Counted from the first letter of the stretch, positions 18,862 to 27,054 are shown. The stretch: 64,000 nucleotides of DNA from Simplicispira sedimenti (GCF_022760965.1 NZ_JAKVIJ010000012.1:1-64000), one strand, 5' to 3'. Numbers and translations: made by a program. Notes: generated by a model from the sequence alone, not told the origin.

Positions 18862-18898
18862 TGGATAAGCGCAAGTAGCTATCAAAATAGTAGCAAAT
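18852..18898 (+). repeat. Dispersed repeat R1, copy c, spanning a stop and a start codon
   Basis: Reads GGCGCTTGATGGATAAGCGC, then AAGTAGCTATCAAAATAGTA and GCAAAT. The first part can fold (GCGCTT with AAGCGC). It contains the TGA of the CobN-like gene (18859-18861) and reaches into the ATG of the next receptor (18897), so it makes up the whole spacer between them. Confidence 0.8.
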
Positions 18899-21008
18899 GT
18901 CTGAATTCAAACCTGCCCATGCCCGCCTGCTGGCCGCCGCTGTGTGCGCGGCCTGCGCGGCCCCCGTGCTGGCGCAGCAGCCCGCACCGGCACGCGCGCC
19001 TGAGCGTCAGTTGGGTGAAGTCACCGTGCGCTCGGCCAGCAGCGCACTGGAAGACCAGCGCAACGCCGCCACGCAAAAGACCATCATCGACCGCCAGGAG
19101 ATCGAAGCCCTGGGTGGCCTCACCGTGGGCGAGTTGATCCGCAAGCTGCCTGGCATCGACGCGGGCGAGCGCGGCGCCGACGGCGGCCTGAACGCCCGCG
19201 CCCGGGGCATGTCGCGCGACGGGGTGCAGTTCCTCGTCAACGGCGAGCGGCCCACGGCCAATGCGCGCTTTGCCCTCACCGAGGTGGGCCGCATGCCCTC
19301 GGGCGAGCTGGAGCGGGTGGAGATATTGCGCGGCGGCTCGGCCGAGTTTGGCGGCGCCGCGCCCGTCACCGTCAACCTCGTCATGCGCCGCCCGGTGGCG
19401 CGCGCGGCCACCAGCGTCAAGCTGGCCGTGGGCCAGCGTGGCAGCCTGGCCAACGGCCAGTTCACCGCCAGCCACGGCGGGGGCGAAGGGGGCTTTGGCT
19501 GGCTGCTGCCGCTCACGCTCAACCGCCACGCCATGCCGGTGGACCAAAGCAGCACGCGCACGCTGGCCGGTGGCGCACAGCAACAGGACGTGGAGCAGGG
19601 CCGCTACGGCATCAACGAATTCATCCTCTCGCCGCGCCTGGCCTGGCGCGGTGCCACGGGCCAACTCACGCTGTGGCCCAGCCTGTACTACAACGAGGGC
19701 GACCGCGCCACGCACACCGTGCGCTCGGACGGAACGCAGCGCCACGACAGCGAAGACAACAGCACCCGCATTGCCCGCCTGCGTGGCGAGGCCGAATGGC
19801 GCGCTGGGGGCGGCAAGTGGACGGGCCGCGCCGCCGCCATGCAAGGCCAGCGCAACGCCGACCGCAATCGACTGGGCACGGGCGTTGCATGGCAAGAAAC
19901 CGAGCGCCGCGAAGACCGCGAACACAGCGCATCGCTGCGCTACGACCGGCCCGTGGGCGGCGAGCACCTGCTGTCCGTGGGCCTGGACGCTGCCAGCCAC
20001 CGCCGCGACGACTGGCAGGCCCTGAGCGGTGCCCATGCCAGCGACACCCGCTTTGCAGGCCGCGCGCGCCAGGGCACGCTGTGGCTGCAGGACGAATGGC
20101 AACTGGCCGAGACGCTCACGCTCACCAGCGGCCTGCGCGGCGAGCGCATGGCCATCCAGGCGCAAGAGCGCGACAGCAGCCACGGCGCGGTCGATCCGTC
20201 GCTGGCCCTGCGCTGGGAGGCGGCGCCGGGCTGGGTGGCGCGCAGCTCGCTGTCGGGCGCCATCCGCTTCCCCAAGCTCGACGAACTCACGCGCGTGGCC
20301 TCGCGCAGCGCGCTGGCCAACACCCCGCTGGAGCCCGACCGGGGCGGCAACCCCTGGCTGCGCCCGGAGCGCATGGCCAACCTCGAAGCCGGGCTGGAGC
20401 GCCATGTGCCCGGCGGCGTGTGGGGCATCAACACCTACCTGCGCCGCACGCAGGACTTCATCGAACGCCGCACATTGTGGGAGGCCGGGCGCTGGGTCGA
20501 GCGCCCCTTCAACGAAGGCGACGCGCGCCACTGGGGGCTGGAGCTGTCGGCCAAGCTCACGGGCGAGGCGCCCTGGCTGCAGGGCCTGATCGGCCGCCAG
20601 GGCAGCGTGCGCGCGCAGTTCACGCTGCCGCGTGGCGAGGTGCAAGACTCGGTGCTGGGCATGAAGCGCGCCCCGCGCGAGCTGCCGCGCTACCAGTTCA
20701 CGCTGGGCTACGAGGGCAGCCTGCCTGCGTGGCAATCCACCTGGGGCTTTCAGTGGCAGCACCAGGCGGCGGTGCGCACCCAGGTGCCTGGCGAGGTGCA
20801 GTCCACCACACAATCGCGCAACCTGCTGGATGCACACTTCGTGCGCCGCCTCACGCCCGCGCTCAACCTGCGCCTGTCGGTGCAGAACCTGCTGGGCACC
20901 AGCACCTGGCGCACGGCTTCGTCTGCCCAGGGCGGCCAGCCCTGGGCGCTGACCACCAGCGACCATGGCCAGCGCACCTGGCTGCTGGCGCTGGAAGGCA
21001 AGTGGTAA
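18897..21008 (+). CDS. TonB-dependent receptor 3
   Basis: A 703-residue outer-membrane receptor with a signal peptide ending near VLAQQ (residue 27), a TonB-box-like LGEVTVRSA, and a plug with the usual LIRKLPGID and ERVEILRGGSAEFGGAAPVTVN. The barrel ends in LALEGKW, an aromatic C-terminus. The sequence is clearly different from receptors 1 and 2, so the cluster probably handles more than one ligand or conformation. The start codon is the final ATG of an R1 repeat and no Shine-Dalgarno sequence precedes it, which may keep translation low or coupled to the upstream gene 35 bp away. Confidence 0.9.
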   Translation: MSEFKPAHARLLAAAVCAACAAPVLAQQPAPARAPERQLGEVTVRSASSALEDQRNAATQKTIIDRQEIEALGGLTVGELIRKLPGIDAGERGADGGLNARARGMSRDGVQFLVNGERPTANARFALTEVGRMPSGELERVEILRGGSAEFGGAAPVTVNLVMRRPVARAATSVKLAVGQRGSLANGQFTASHGGGEGGFGWLLPLTLNRHAMPVDQSSTRTLAGGAQQQDVEQGRYGINEFILSPRLAWRGATGQLTLWPSLYYNEGDRATHTVRSDGTQRHDSEDNSTRIARLRGEAEWRAGGGKWTGRAAAMQGQRNADRNRLGTGVAWQETERREDREHSASLRYDRPVGGEHLLSVGLDAASHRRDDWQALSGAHASDTRFAGRARQGTLWLQDEWQLAETLTLTSGLRGERMAIQAQERDSSHGAVDPSLALRWEAAPGWVARSSLSGAIRFPKLDELTRVASRSALANTPLEPDRGGNPWLRPERMANLEAGLERHVPGGVWGINTYLRRTQDFIERRTLWEAGRWVERPFNEGDARHWGLELSAKLTGEAPWLQGLIGRQGSVRAQFTLPRGEVQDSVLGMKRAPRELPRYQFTLGYEGSLPAWQSTWGFQWQHQAAVRTQVPGEVQSTTQSRNLLDAHFVRRLTPALNLRLSVQNLLGTSTWRTASSAQGGQPWALTTSDHGQRTWLLALEGKW

Positions 21009-21042
21009 GCGTATTCACCCACCCACACACACAAGGTTTCCC

Positions 21043-21948
21043 ATGGCACCGCAAGCAAGTTCATTCCCTCTTCGCCGTCTGACCGTTGCACTGGCCTGTG
21101 CGGGCCTGGCGCTCGCGCTGGCAGGCTGCGCCGGCGCGCCGCCGCTGGCCGCCGCGCACCAGGCCCTCGCTTCGGGCCAGCCGGGCTACTCCGCCCAGGC
21201 GGCCCAGGCCACGCAGCCTGCGCTGGCGCAGTATTCGCTGGTGCACGCCGCGCACCTGCCGCACCTGGCCTGGGCGCTCAAGGGCCAGACCACGGCGCTG
21301 GCCCTGAACGAGGTGCAGCGCGGCACCCTGGCGGCCCTGGCCTTCGAGGTGCGCGACCAATTGCAGCCCCGGCTGGAGCAGGCCCGCGCCACCGAGCAGG
21401 ACATCGCCCAGGCCGCGCTCGCAGGCGCCAGCGTGCAGCAGTTGGCCGCGCGGCTGGATCGCCTGCAGCAGCTCAAGCGCGAGGCCGCGCAGGCGCAGAT
21501 CGACGCCACCCAGCGCATCCGCACCACGCTGGACGCCGCCCAGTACCAGCAACTGCGCCAGCGCGCGCTCGCCCTGGCGCCCGCTGCACCGGCCATGCCT
21601 GAATATTCTTTGCTGCTGCCCGCCCACCTGCCGCACCTGATGCCGTTTGTGGCCAAGCTGGACGCATCGGCCGAGCACCAGCAGGCCCTGTCGCGCTACG
21701 CCGACGAGCAGGTGCGCCCCGCGCTGCGCCCGCGCCTGCAGCAGGCCCAGCAACTGGAGCAGGAGATTGCCCGCGCCGCGCTCGATGGCCGCAGCGCGCA
21801 AGACCTGGCGCCCCAGCTCGACCGCCTGGCCCAGGTGCGCCGCGAGGCCGCAGAAATCCACCTGCGCTGCATCGCCCAGGTGCGCCAGACCCTGCCGCCC
21901 GAGCAGTACGCGCGCCTGCTGGCGCTGGCCCAGCCCGCCGCGCGTTGA
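21043..21948 (+). CDS. Lipoprotein with two tandem Spy/ZraP-like helical repeats
   Basis: A 301-residue predicted lipoprotein (lipobox LAGC, Cys29). The mature part is an internal duplication: residues 63-180 and 186-298 align along their length. Each copy opens with YSL then AHLPHL (His71/His74 and His195/His198), continues with amphipathic helices rich in Gln, Ala and Arg, and ends with an LTxxQ-like motif (LDAAQYQQL and LPPEQYARL). LTxxQ motifs mark the Spy/CpxP/ZraP/CnrX periplasmic four-helix fold, several members of which bind metal. The paired histidines in both copies are candidate metal or haem ligands. Its place before the ExbB-like gene matches the poorly characterised HmuT position. 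The fold assignment is by motif only. Confidence 0.75.
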   Translation: MAPQASSFPLRRLTVALACAGLALALAGCAGAPPLAAAHQALASGQPGYSAQAAQATQPALAQYSLVHAAHLPHLAWALKGQTTALALNEVQRGTLAALAFEVRDQLQPRLEQARATEQDIAQAALAGASVQQLAARLDRLQQLKREAAQAQIDATQRIRTTLDAAQYQQLRQRALALAPAAPAMPEYSLLLPAHLPHLMPFVAKLDASAEHQQALSRYADEQVRPALRPRLQQAQQLEQEIARAALDGRSAQDLAPQLDRLAQVRREAAEIHLRCIAQVRQTLPPEQYARLLALAQPAAR

Positions 21949-21985
21949 CCCTTTCCAAAATCACGATTCCACGGAGTTTTTTCGC

Positions 21986-22522
21986 ATGAGCCATTTGCTT
22001 GAATCCCTGATGTACCAGGCCAGCCAGGTCTTTTTGTTCCCCACCCTGGTGGTGATTGCCGTGCTGTTCGTCTATGCCTTTTTTCTGCTGGGCATGTTTG
22101 CCATGCAGTGGTGGCAGCGCCGCCAGGGGCAGGGCGGCCAGCCCACGCGCGGCCACCACCTGCTGGCCTGGGCCAAGGCCCAGCCCGGTGCCAGCGCCGA
22201 CGAGCTGGACGTGAAGGCGCACCAGCTGCTGGAGCTGCCGCGCATTGCCACGCGCGTGGCGCCCATGCTGGGGCTGATCGCCACCATGATTCCCATGGGC
22301 CCGGCGCTCAAGGGCCTGTCAGATGGCAACCTGGGCCAGGTGTCGGACAATCTGGCCGTGGCCTTTGCGGCGGTGATCCTGTCGCTCATTGCCGCCGCCA
22401 TCACCTTCTGGGTGGTGTCGGTGCAGCGGCGCTGGCTGGCCGAGGAACTGGTGTGGCTGCAGCGCCAGGGCGTGCGCACCCCGGCCGCGGGCCACATGGC
22501 AGAAGCAGGCAGCGAAGCATGA
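21986..22522 (+). CDS. ExbB/TolQ/MotA-like proton channel subunit (HmuU-like)
   Basis: A 178-residue inner-membrane protein with an N-terminal helix (residues 15-38), a cytoplasmic loop, and two C-terminal helices in the MotA/TolQ/ExbB pattern: RVAPMLGLIATMIPMGPAL, then AFAAVILSLIAAAITFWV. ExbB proteins form a proton channel with an ExbD partner. Here the partner is probably the DUF2149 protein, whose start overlaps this stop by 4 bp. An ACGGAG ribosome-binding site precedes the ATG. No tonB gene is adjacent, so the pair may power something other than ordinary TonB transport. The ATG at 21986 fits family length. Confidence 0.82.
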   Translation: MSHLLESLMYQASQVFLFPTLVVIAVLFVYAFFLLGMFAMQWWQRRQGQGGQPTRGHHLLAWAKAQPGASADELDVKAHQLLELPRIATRVAPMLGLIATMIPMGPALKGLSDGNLGQVSDNLAVAFAAVILSLIAAAITFWVVSVQRRWLAEELVWLQRQGVRTPAAGHMAEAGSEA

Positions 22523-22917
22523 AATTCCTCGACGAAACCGAAGCCGACGACCCCATCCTCTCGGTCGTCAACCTCATCGACGTGTTCTTGGTGGTGATCG
22601 CCGCGCTGCTCATCACCGTGGCCAAGAACCCGCTGCTCAGCCCTTTCTCCAAGCAGGACGTCACCGTCATCACCGACGCGGGCAAGCCCACCATGGAAGT
22701 GATCCAGAAGCGCGGCGAGAAGATCGAAAAATACAAGGCCAGCGGCGAGATCGGCGAGGGCGACGGCGAGAAAGCTGGCGTGGCCTACCGCATGAAGGAC
22801 GGCTCCATGGTCTACGTGCCCGAAGGCGGCGCGCCAGACCAGGCCACGGCCCCCGCGCCCTCCGCCGCACCCGTCAACAACGTGGGCACAGCCCCCGGCG
22901 GCATGGGGGGGCGCTGA
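22519..22917 (+). CDS. DUF2149 protein, ExbD-like partner (HmuV-like)
   Basis: A 132-residue protein with one transmembrane helix near the N-terminus (NLIDVFLVVIAALLITVA, from residue 18). The helix carries Asp21 in an LID-V context like the proton-carrying Asp of ExbD/TolR (PLIDVVF). After the helix comes a charged periplasmic domain (residues 45-100) and a Pro/Ala-rich tail. The family is DUF2149. Start and stop overlap the neighbours (ATGA with the ExbB-like gene, TGATG with the permease), which indicates a tightly coupled operon. Function in energy coupling is inferred from the ExbD-like helix and the ExbB-like neighbour. Confidence 0.8.
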   Translation: MKFLDETEADDPILSVVNLIDVFLVVIAALLITVAKNPLLSPFSKQDVTVITDAGKPTMEVIQKRGEKIEKYKASGEIGEGDGEKAGVAYRMKDGSMVYVPEGGAPDQATAPAPSAAPVNNVGTAPGGMGGR

Positions 22918-23711
22918 TGCTGCGTGTGCTCTGGCGCGTGCTCTCGGGCCTGCCCGCCTACCTGTGGAGCGGCTGGGGCGCCGGTGCCAGTCTGTTGCTG
23001 CTGCTGGCCAGCTGGGAGGCCGTGGCCGCGCTGTACGACCCGCTCATCCTGCCCGACCCGCTCACCGCCTTTGCCGCGTTGGGGGCGCAGGTGCAGCAGG
23101 GCGCTGCCGGGCCCGCACTGTGGGCCACGGCGCGGCGCGCCTTCATGGGGCTGGCGCTGGCACTCTGCGTGGGCAGCCTGCTGGGGCTGCTGGCGGGCCT
23201 GTCGGTCACGGCCTCGGTGCTGTCGCGCCCGCTGGTTACGGTGCTGCTGGGCACACCGCCCATCGCCTGGCTGGTGCTGGCCATGCTGTGGTTCGGCATG
23301 AGCGACGGCACGCCCGTGTTCACCGTGTTCATTGCCTGCTTTCCGGTGGTGTTTGCCAGCGCGCTGCAGGGCACGCGCACGCTCGATTTGCAGCTGCGCG
23401 ACATGGCGCGCGCCTACCGCCTGCCGCTGGGCATGGCGCTGCGCGAGGTGTACGGGCCGCATGTGCTGTCGTACCTGTTCCCGGCCTGGGTCACCGCGCT
23501 GGGCAGCGCCTGGAAGGTGGCCGTGATGGCCGAGCTGCTCGCCAGCACCGACGGCGTGGGCGCCGCGCTGGCCGCCAGCCGCTCGCAGCTGGACACCGCC
23601 ACCACCCTGGGCTGGATCAGCGCCGTGGTGGGCTGCCTGCTGGTGGTCGAGTATGGATTTTTGGAACCGCTCAAGCGCGAAGTCGAACGCTGGCGGGAGG
23701 CGCCGCGATGA
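22917..23711 (+). CDS. NitT/SsuC-type ABC transporter permease
   Basis: A 264-residue inner-membrane permease with about six transmembrane helices. The BPD_transp_1 signature lies around residues 130-215, including an EAA-type loop (LQLRDMARAYRLPLG) and GSAWKVAVMAELLAS. It belongs to the nitrate/sulfonate/taurine branch. The ATG overlaps the DUF2149 stop and the stop overlaps the ATPase start. With the ATPase and the distant binding protein at 11546 it would form one importer, likely carrying the product of the periplasmic chelatase step into the cytoplasm; that role is inference. Confidence 0.9.
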   Translation: MLRVLWRVLSGLPAYLWSGWGAGASLLLLLASWEAVAALYDPLILPDPLTAFAALGAQVQQGAAGPALWATARRAFMGLALALCVGSLLGLLAGLSVTASVLSRPLVTVLLGTPPIAWLVLAMLWFGMSDGTPVFTVFIACFPVVFASALQGTRTLDLQLRDMARAYRLPLGMALREVYGPHVLSYLFPAWVTALGSAWKVAVMAELLASTDGVGAALAASRSQLDTATTLGWISAVVGCLLVVEYGFLEPLKREVERWREAPR

Positions 23712-24574
23712 GTTTGCTGCTTCAAAATGTGCGCCACAGCTACGCGCTCACCGAGGTGCTCGGCGGCGTGGGCCTGGCGCTTTCGCACGGCCGCGTGCTG
23801 GCGCTGGTCGGCCCCTCGGGCTGTGGCAAGACCACGCTGCTGCACCTGTGCGCCGGCCTGCTGGATGTGCAGGAGGGCCGCCTGGACAACGCCTTTGCCA
23901 ATCCCGCGCTGATGTTCCAGCAGCCGCGCCTGCTGCCCTGGCAGACCACCGCCGACAACATCGCCCTGGGCCTGCGCGCGCAGGGCATGGCGCGTGCCGC
24001 CGCGCGTGAGCGCGCCCACGCCATGGGCACCGTGCTGGGGCTGGACTTTGAAGCCCTGGCCGCCTACCCGCACCAGCTCTCGGGCGGCATGCAAAGCCGC
24101 GCCGCGCTGGCGCGCGCCCTGGTGCTGGAACCCGATTTGCTGCTGATGGACGAACCCTTTGCCGCGCTCGACATCGGCCTCAAGGCGCAACTGCACCGCC
24201 TGCTGCTGCGCCACCAGCGCGAGAAGGGCACGGCCGTGCTGATGATCACGCACGACCTCATGGAGGCCGTGCGCCTGGCCGACACCGTGCTCGTCATGGC
24301 CGCCGGGCCGGGCCGCATCGTGCACCTGCATGCGCCTGCCGCGCCTGCGCTGGCGCGAGACGACGCCATGGTCTACCACGACACTGCCGAGCTGCTGCGC
24401 GTGCCCGCCGTGCGCACGGCCTTCGGGCTGGACGCGTTGGTGGAAGAGGGCGCCTGCGGCGCCGATGAATTCGCCGACACCCTGCCGCCGCCCGAGGCGC
24501 GCGTGCTGCCCCTGCAGCCGCTGCCGCACGAAGGCGCCACCACCCCCACCGCGCGGAGGATGCGATGCGGATGA
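23708..24574 (+). CDS. NitT/SsuB-type ABC transporter ATPase
   Basis: A 288-residue ATP-binding subunit with Walker A GPSGCGKTT, Q-loop MFQQPRLLPW, the signature LSGGM, Walker B LLLMDEPFAALD and the H-loop ITHDLMEA. The core belongs to the SsuB/TauB branch. It carries about 70 extra residues after the core, Pro-rich near the end, that are not part of the usual ATPase. It overlaps the permease by 4 bp at the start and nnrS by 10 bp at the end. Confidence 0.92.
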   Translation: MSLLLQNVRHSYALTEVLGGVGLALSHGRVLALVGPSGCGKTTLLHLCAGLLDVQEGRLDNAFANPALMFQQPRLLPWQTTADNIALGLRAQGMARAAARERAHAMGTVLGLDFEALAAYPHQLSGGMQSRAALARALVLEPDLLLMDEPFAALDIGLKAQLHRLLLRHQREKGTAVLMITHDLMEAVRLADTVLVMAAGPGRIVHLHAPAAPALARDDAMVYHDTAELLRVPAVRTAFGLDALVEEGACGADEFADTLPPPEARVLPLQPLPHEGATTPTARRMRCG

Positions 24575-25797
24575 CCGCCCCCGCGATGACCCCGCCCGGT
24601 CTGCTGTCGCTTCAGCACCCGGTCTGGATGTGCGCCATGCGCCCCTTCTTCCTGCTCACCATGGGCTCGGCCGTGCTGCTCATCGCGCTGTGGAGCGCCG
24701 TGCTGGCCTTGGGCCTGCCGCCGCCGCCCGTGGCGGGCGGCGCGCTGGTGTGGCACGCGCACGAGCTGCTGCTGGGCTTTGGCCTGGCGGCGGTGGCGGG
24801 CTTCGTGCTCACCGCCGTGCCCGAGTTCACCAATACCGCGAGCCCCAGCCCGCGCACCGCGCGCCACCTGGTGCTGCTGTGGCTGCTGGGGCGCGCGGGC
24901 TTCTGGCTCTCGGGCGTGGCGGGCAGCGCCGCGCTGGCGCTGGCCGCCTTGGCGCACCTGGGCCTGGCGGGCAGCCTGCTGGCGCTGCTGTGGCCCGCGC
25001 TGCGCACCTTGGCCGGGCGGCGCCACCACGCCTTTGGCTGGGCGCTGGCGGGCCTGTTCGTGCTGGTGGCAGGCTTCTATGCCGATGCACTGCGCGGTGC
25101 CTACCCCATGCGCTGGCTGCTGGCCCTGCTGGGCCTGGTGATGGTGCTCATCATCGTGGCCATGAGCCGCATCTCCATGCGCATCGTCAACAACGCCATC
25201 GACGAAACGGGCGCGGGCCGCGAGCCCTACCTGGCCCGCCCGCCCCGGCGCAACCTGGCCATCCTGTGCATCGCGCTGTTCACGCTGGCCGAGTTCGTGC
25301 AACCGGGCGGCCGCGCCAGCGGCTGGCTCGCCTGCGCCGCCGCCGCCGCGCTGTGCAACCTGATGGGCGACTGGCACGTAGGCCGCCCGCTGCTGCGCCG
25401 CCTGCCGCTCATGCTCTACGCCGTGTATGCCTGCATGGCGCTGGGCTACGCCCTCATCGGCACGGCCCTGCTCGCGGGCGGGCCGGGCGCCAGCGCAGGG
25501 CGCCACCTGCTCACCGTGGGCGCCATCGGGCTGTCGATCTACGCCGTGATCTGCATCGCCGGGCGCGCGCACTGCGGGCATCCGGCGGACGAACGGCCCT
25601 GGGTGGGGCAGGGGGCGGGGCTCATCGTGGCCGGGGCGATGCTGCGTGCGAGCGCGGCCTTTGCGCCGGAGGCGGCTTCAGCCCTGCTGGGCCTGGCCGG
25701 GCTGTGCTGGGTGGGGGCGTTCGGGCTGCTGTGCTGGCGCATTGGGCCGGTGCTGTGGCGCGCGCGGCCGGATGGGTTGTGGGGGTGTCAGGGGTAG
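24565..25797 (+). CDS. nnrS: NnrS family membrane protein
   Basis: A 410-residue polytopic protein of about twelve transmembrane helices with the family hallmark WHAHELLLGFGLAAVAGFVL near residue 60. NnrS is a haem- and copper-containing membrane protein linked to tolerance of nitric oxide. Here it ends the TonB/CobN/ABC cluster and overlaps the ATPase gene by 10 bp, so it is probably co-expressed with it. The last 260 bp of the gene recur, damaged, at 27144-27410 beyond the Fic gene. Start codons at 24565 and 24571 are both possible. Confidence 0.92.
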   Translation: MRMTAPAMTPPGLLSLQHPVWMCAMRPFFLLTMGSAVLLIALWSAVLALGLPPPPVAGGALVWHAHELLLGFGLAAVAGFVLTAVPEFTNTASPSPRTARHLVLLWLLGRAGFWLSGVAGSAALALAALAHLGLAGSLLALLWPALRTLAGRRHHAFGWALAGLFVLVAGFYADALRGAYPMRWLLALLGLVMVLIIVAMSRISMRIVNNAIDETGAGREPYLARPPRRNLAILCIALFTLAEFVQPGGRASGWLACAAAAALCNLMGDWHVGRPLLRRLPLMLYAVYACMALGYALIGTALLAGGPGASAGRHLLTVGAIGLSIYAVICIAGRAHCGHPADERPWVGQGAGLIVAGAMLRASAAFAPEAASALLGLAGLCWVGAFGLLCWRIGPVLWRARPDGLWGCQG

Positions 25798-25855
25798 GGG
25801 GCTGGCCTGTGCAGGAGCCGCCGGGGCCAACGTGCTGCGGGCTTGTGGGTGCTTG

Positions 25856-27004
25856 TCACCGCGAGAGCAGTTCAACGTAGGCCTGGTAGCTGTAGCTCCT
25901 GTTCTTTTTTTGCCCTGTCATCTCGGTCACGACGCCCAATTCTTCCAGCACCTTGACCGCGGCCGTGGCGGTGGGGAAGCTGGTATCGAGTTGCTGGCGC
26001 ACGCGCTCGATGGTGAAGCGCGGCATCATGGGCAGCATTTCGAACAGCCGGTAGCTTGCCGGGCCTGCTTTGGCGGATTGCAGCAGGCGCCTGCGGTCTG
26101 TGGCCACAAGGCTGGCGATCGCAATGATGTTTTTCTCTGCATCGCCCGCAGCAGTGGCGACACCCTCCAGAAAGAACCTGACCCAAGATTCCCAATCACC
26201 CTCCGTGCGGATGGCCGACAGGCGACGGTAGTACTCCGCCTGGTGTTGCTTCAGGTAGCCGCTGAGATACATCAACGGCTCGGACAGCAACCCCCAATGC
26301 TCAAACAGGGCCGCGATCAGCAGGCGGCCAATGCGCCCGTTGCCATCCAAAAACGGGTGAATGGTTTCAAACTGCGCGTGGACGAGCGCCACCTTGACCA
26401 TGGGCGGCACATCCGTCGCCGTGCCGTGAATGAACCGCTCCATATCGGCCAGCAGCGCCGGAACGTGCTCCGGCGGCGGTGGCACGAAGACCGCGTTGCC
26501 GGGCCGTGTACCGCCGATCCAGTTTTGCGACCGGCGCAACTCCCCCGGTTGCTTGCCAGCGCCCCGAGCCCCATCCAGCAGGCGCCGGTGCGCTTCGCAC
26601 AACAGCCGCACGCTGATGGGCAGCCCGTGGGGGTCGCGCAACTGCTCCTGAGTCCAGCGGAACGCACGGAGGTAGTTGGTGACTTCTTCCACATCCTCGG
26701 TGTTGCGGACCTTGACCCCCGCTTCTTCGTCGAACAGGTCGGTCAGCGTGGCCTGCGTGCCCTCGATCTGCGACGTGAGCAGGGCTTCTTTGCGGATGGC
26801 GCTGTACAGCAACCAATCCACCGACGGCACCAGGCCGGACACGCCCGCCAGACGTGCAAGCGCCAGTTCGGCCTGCCGGTGGAGTTCGGTGAATACCTCG
26901 GGCGACAGGTTCGGGTCCGAGGGAGGCAAGCAATGGGGCACGAATGCACGCACAGGCTCGCCCAGCGTCGTGGAAATCGCGTAGGTGCCCGTGGTGCGTG
27001 TCAT
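25856..27004 (-). CDS. Fic family protein (AMP-transferase type) with winged-helix C-terminus
   Basis: A 382-residue class II Fic protein. The catalytic motif HPFLDGNGRIGR starts at His216, with every key residue present, so AMP transfer (or another nucleotidyl transfer) should be possible. The N-terminal motif TSQIEG (residues 77-82) fits the (S/T)xxxE(G/N) inhibitory helix, suggesting self-inhibition. The C-terminal 100 residues look like a winged helix (TIERVRQQLDTSFPTATAAV), so it may bind its own promoter. An AT-rich perfect palindrome lies 29 bp upstream. The gene is reversed relative to its neighbours and lies between nnrS and a partial nnrS copy, indicating insertion. The ATG at 27004 gives a normal Fic N-terminus. 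Confidence 0.92.
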   Translation of the reverse strand: MTRTTGTYAISTTLGEPVRAFVPHCLPPSDPNLSPEVFTELHRQAELALARLAGVSGLVPSVDWLLYSAIRKEALLTSQIEGTQATLTDLFDEEAGVKVRNTEDVEEVTNYLRAFRWTQEQLRDPHGLPISVRLLCEAHRRLLDGARGAGKQPGELRRSQNWIGGTRPGNAVFVPPPPEHVPALLADMERFIHGTATDVPPMVKVALVHAQFETIHPFLDGNGRIGRLLIAALFEHWGLLSEPLMYLSGYLKQHQAEYYRRLSAIRTEGDWESWVRFFLEGVATAAGDAEKNIIAIASLVATDRRRLLQSAKAGPASYRLFEMLPMMPRFTIERVRQQLDTSFPTATAAVKVLEELGVVTEMTGQKKNRSYSYQAYVELLSR

Positions 27005-27032
27005 GGAAAGCGGCCTTGAACAGTGTGCCTGC

Positions 27033-27054
27033 AAATTAAAGCATTCTTTAATTT
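27033..27054. promoter_or_regulatory. AT-rich palindrome upstream of fic, candidate operator
   Basis: AAATTAAAG (27033-27041) and CTTTAATTT (27046-27054) form a perfect 9-bp inverted repeat around CATT, 29 bp before the fic start. A palindrome of this size next to a Fic gene with a winged-helix tail suggests an operator for self-regulation. Confidence 0.5.
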
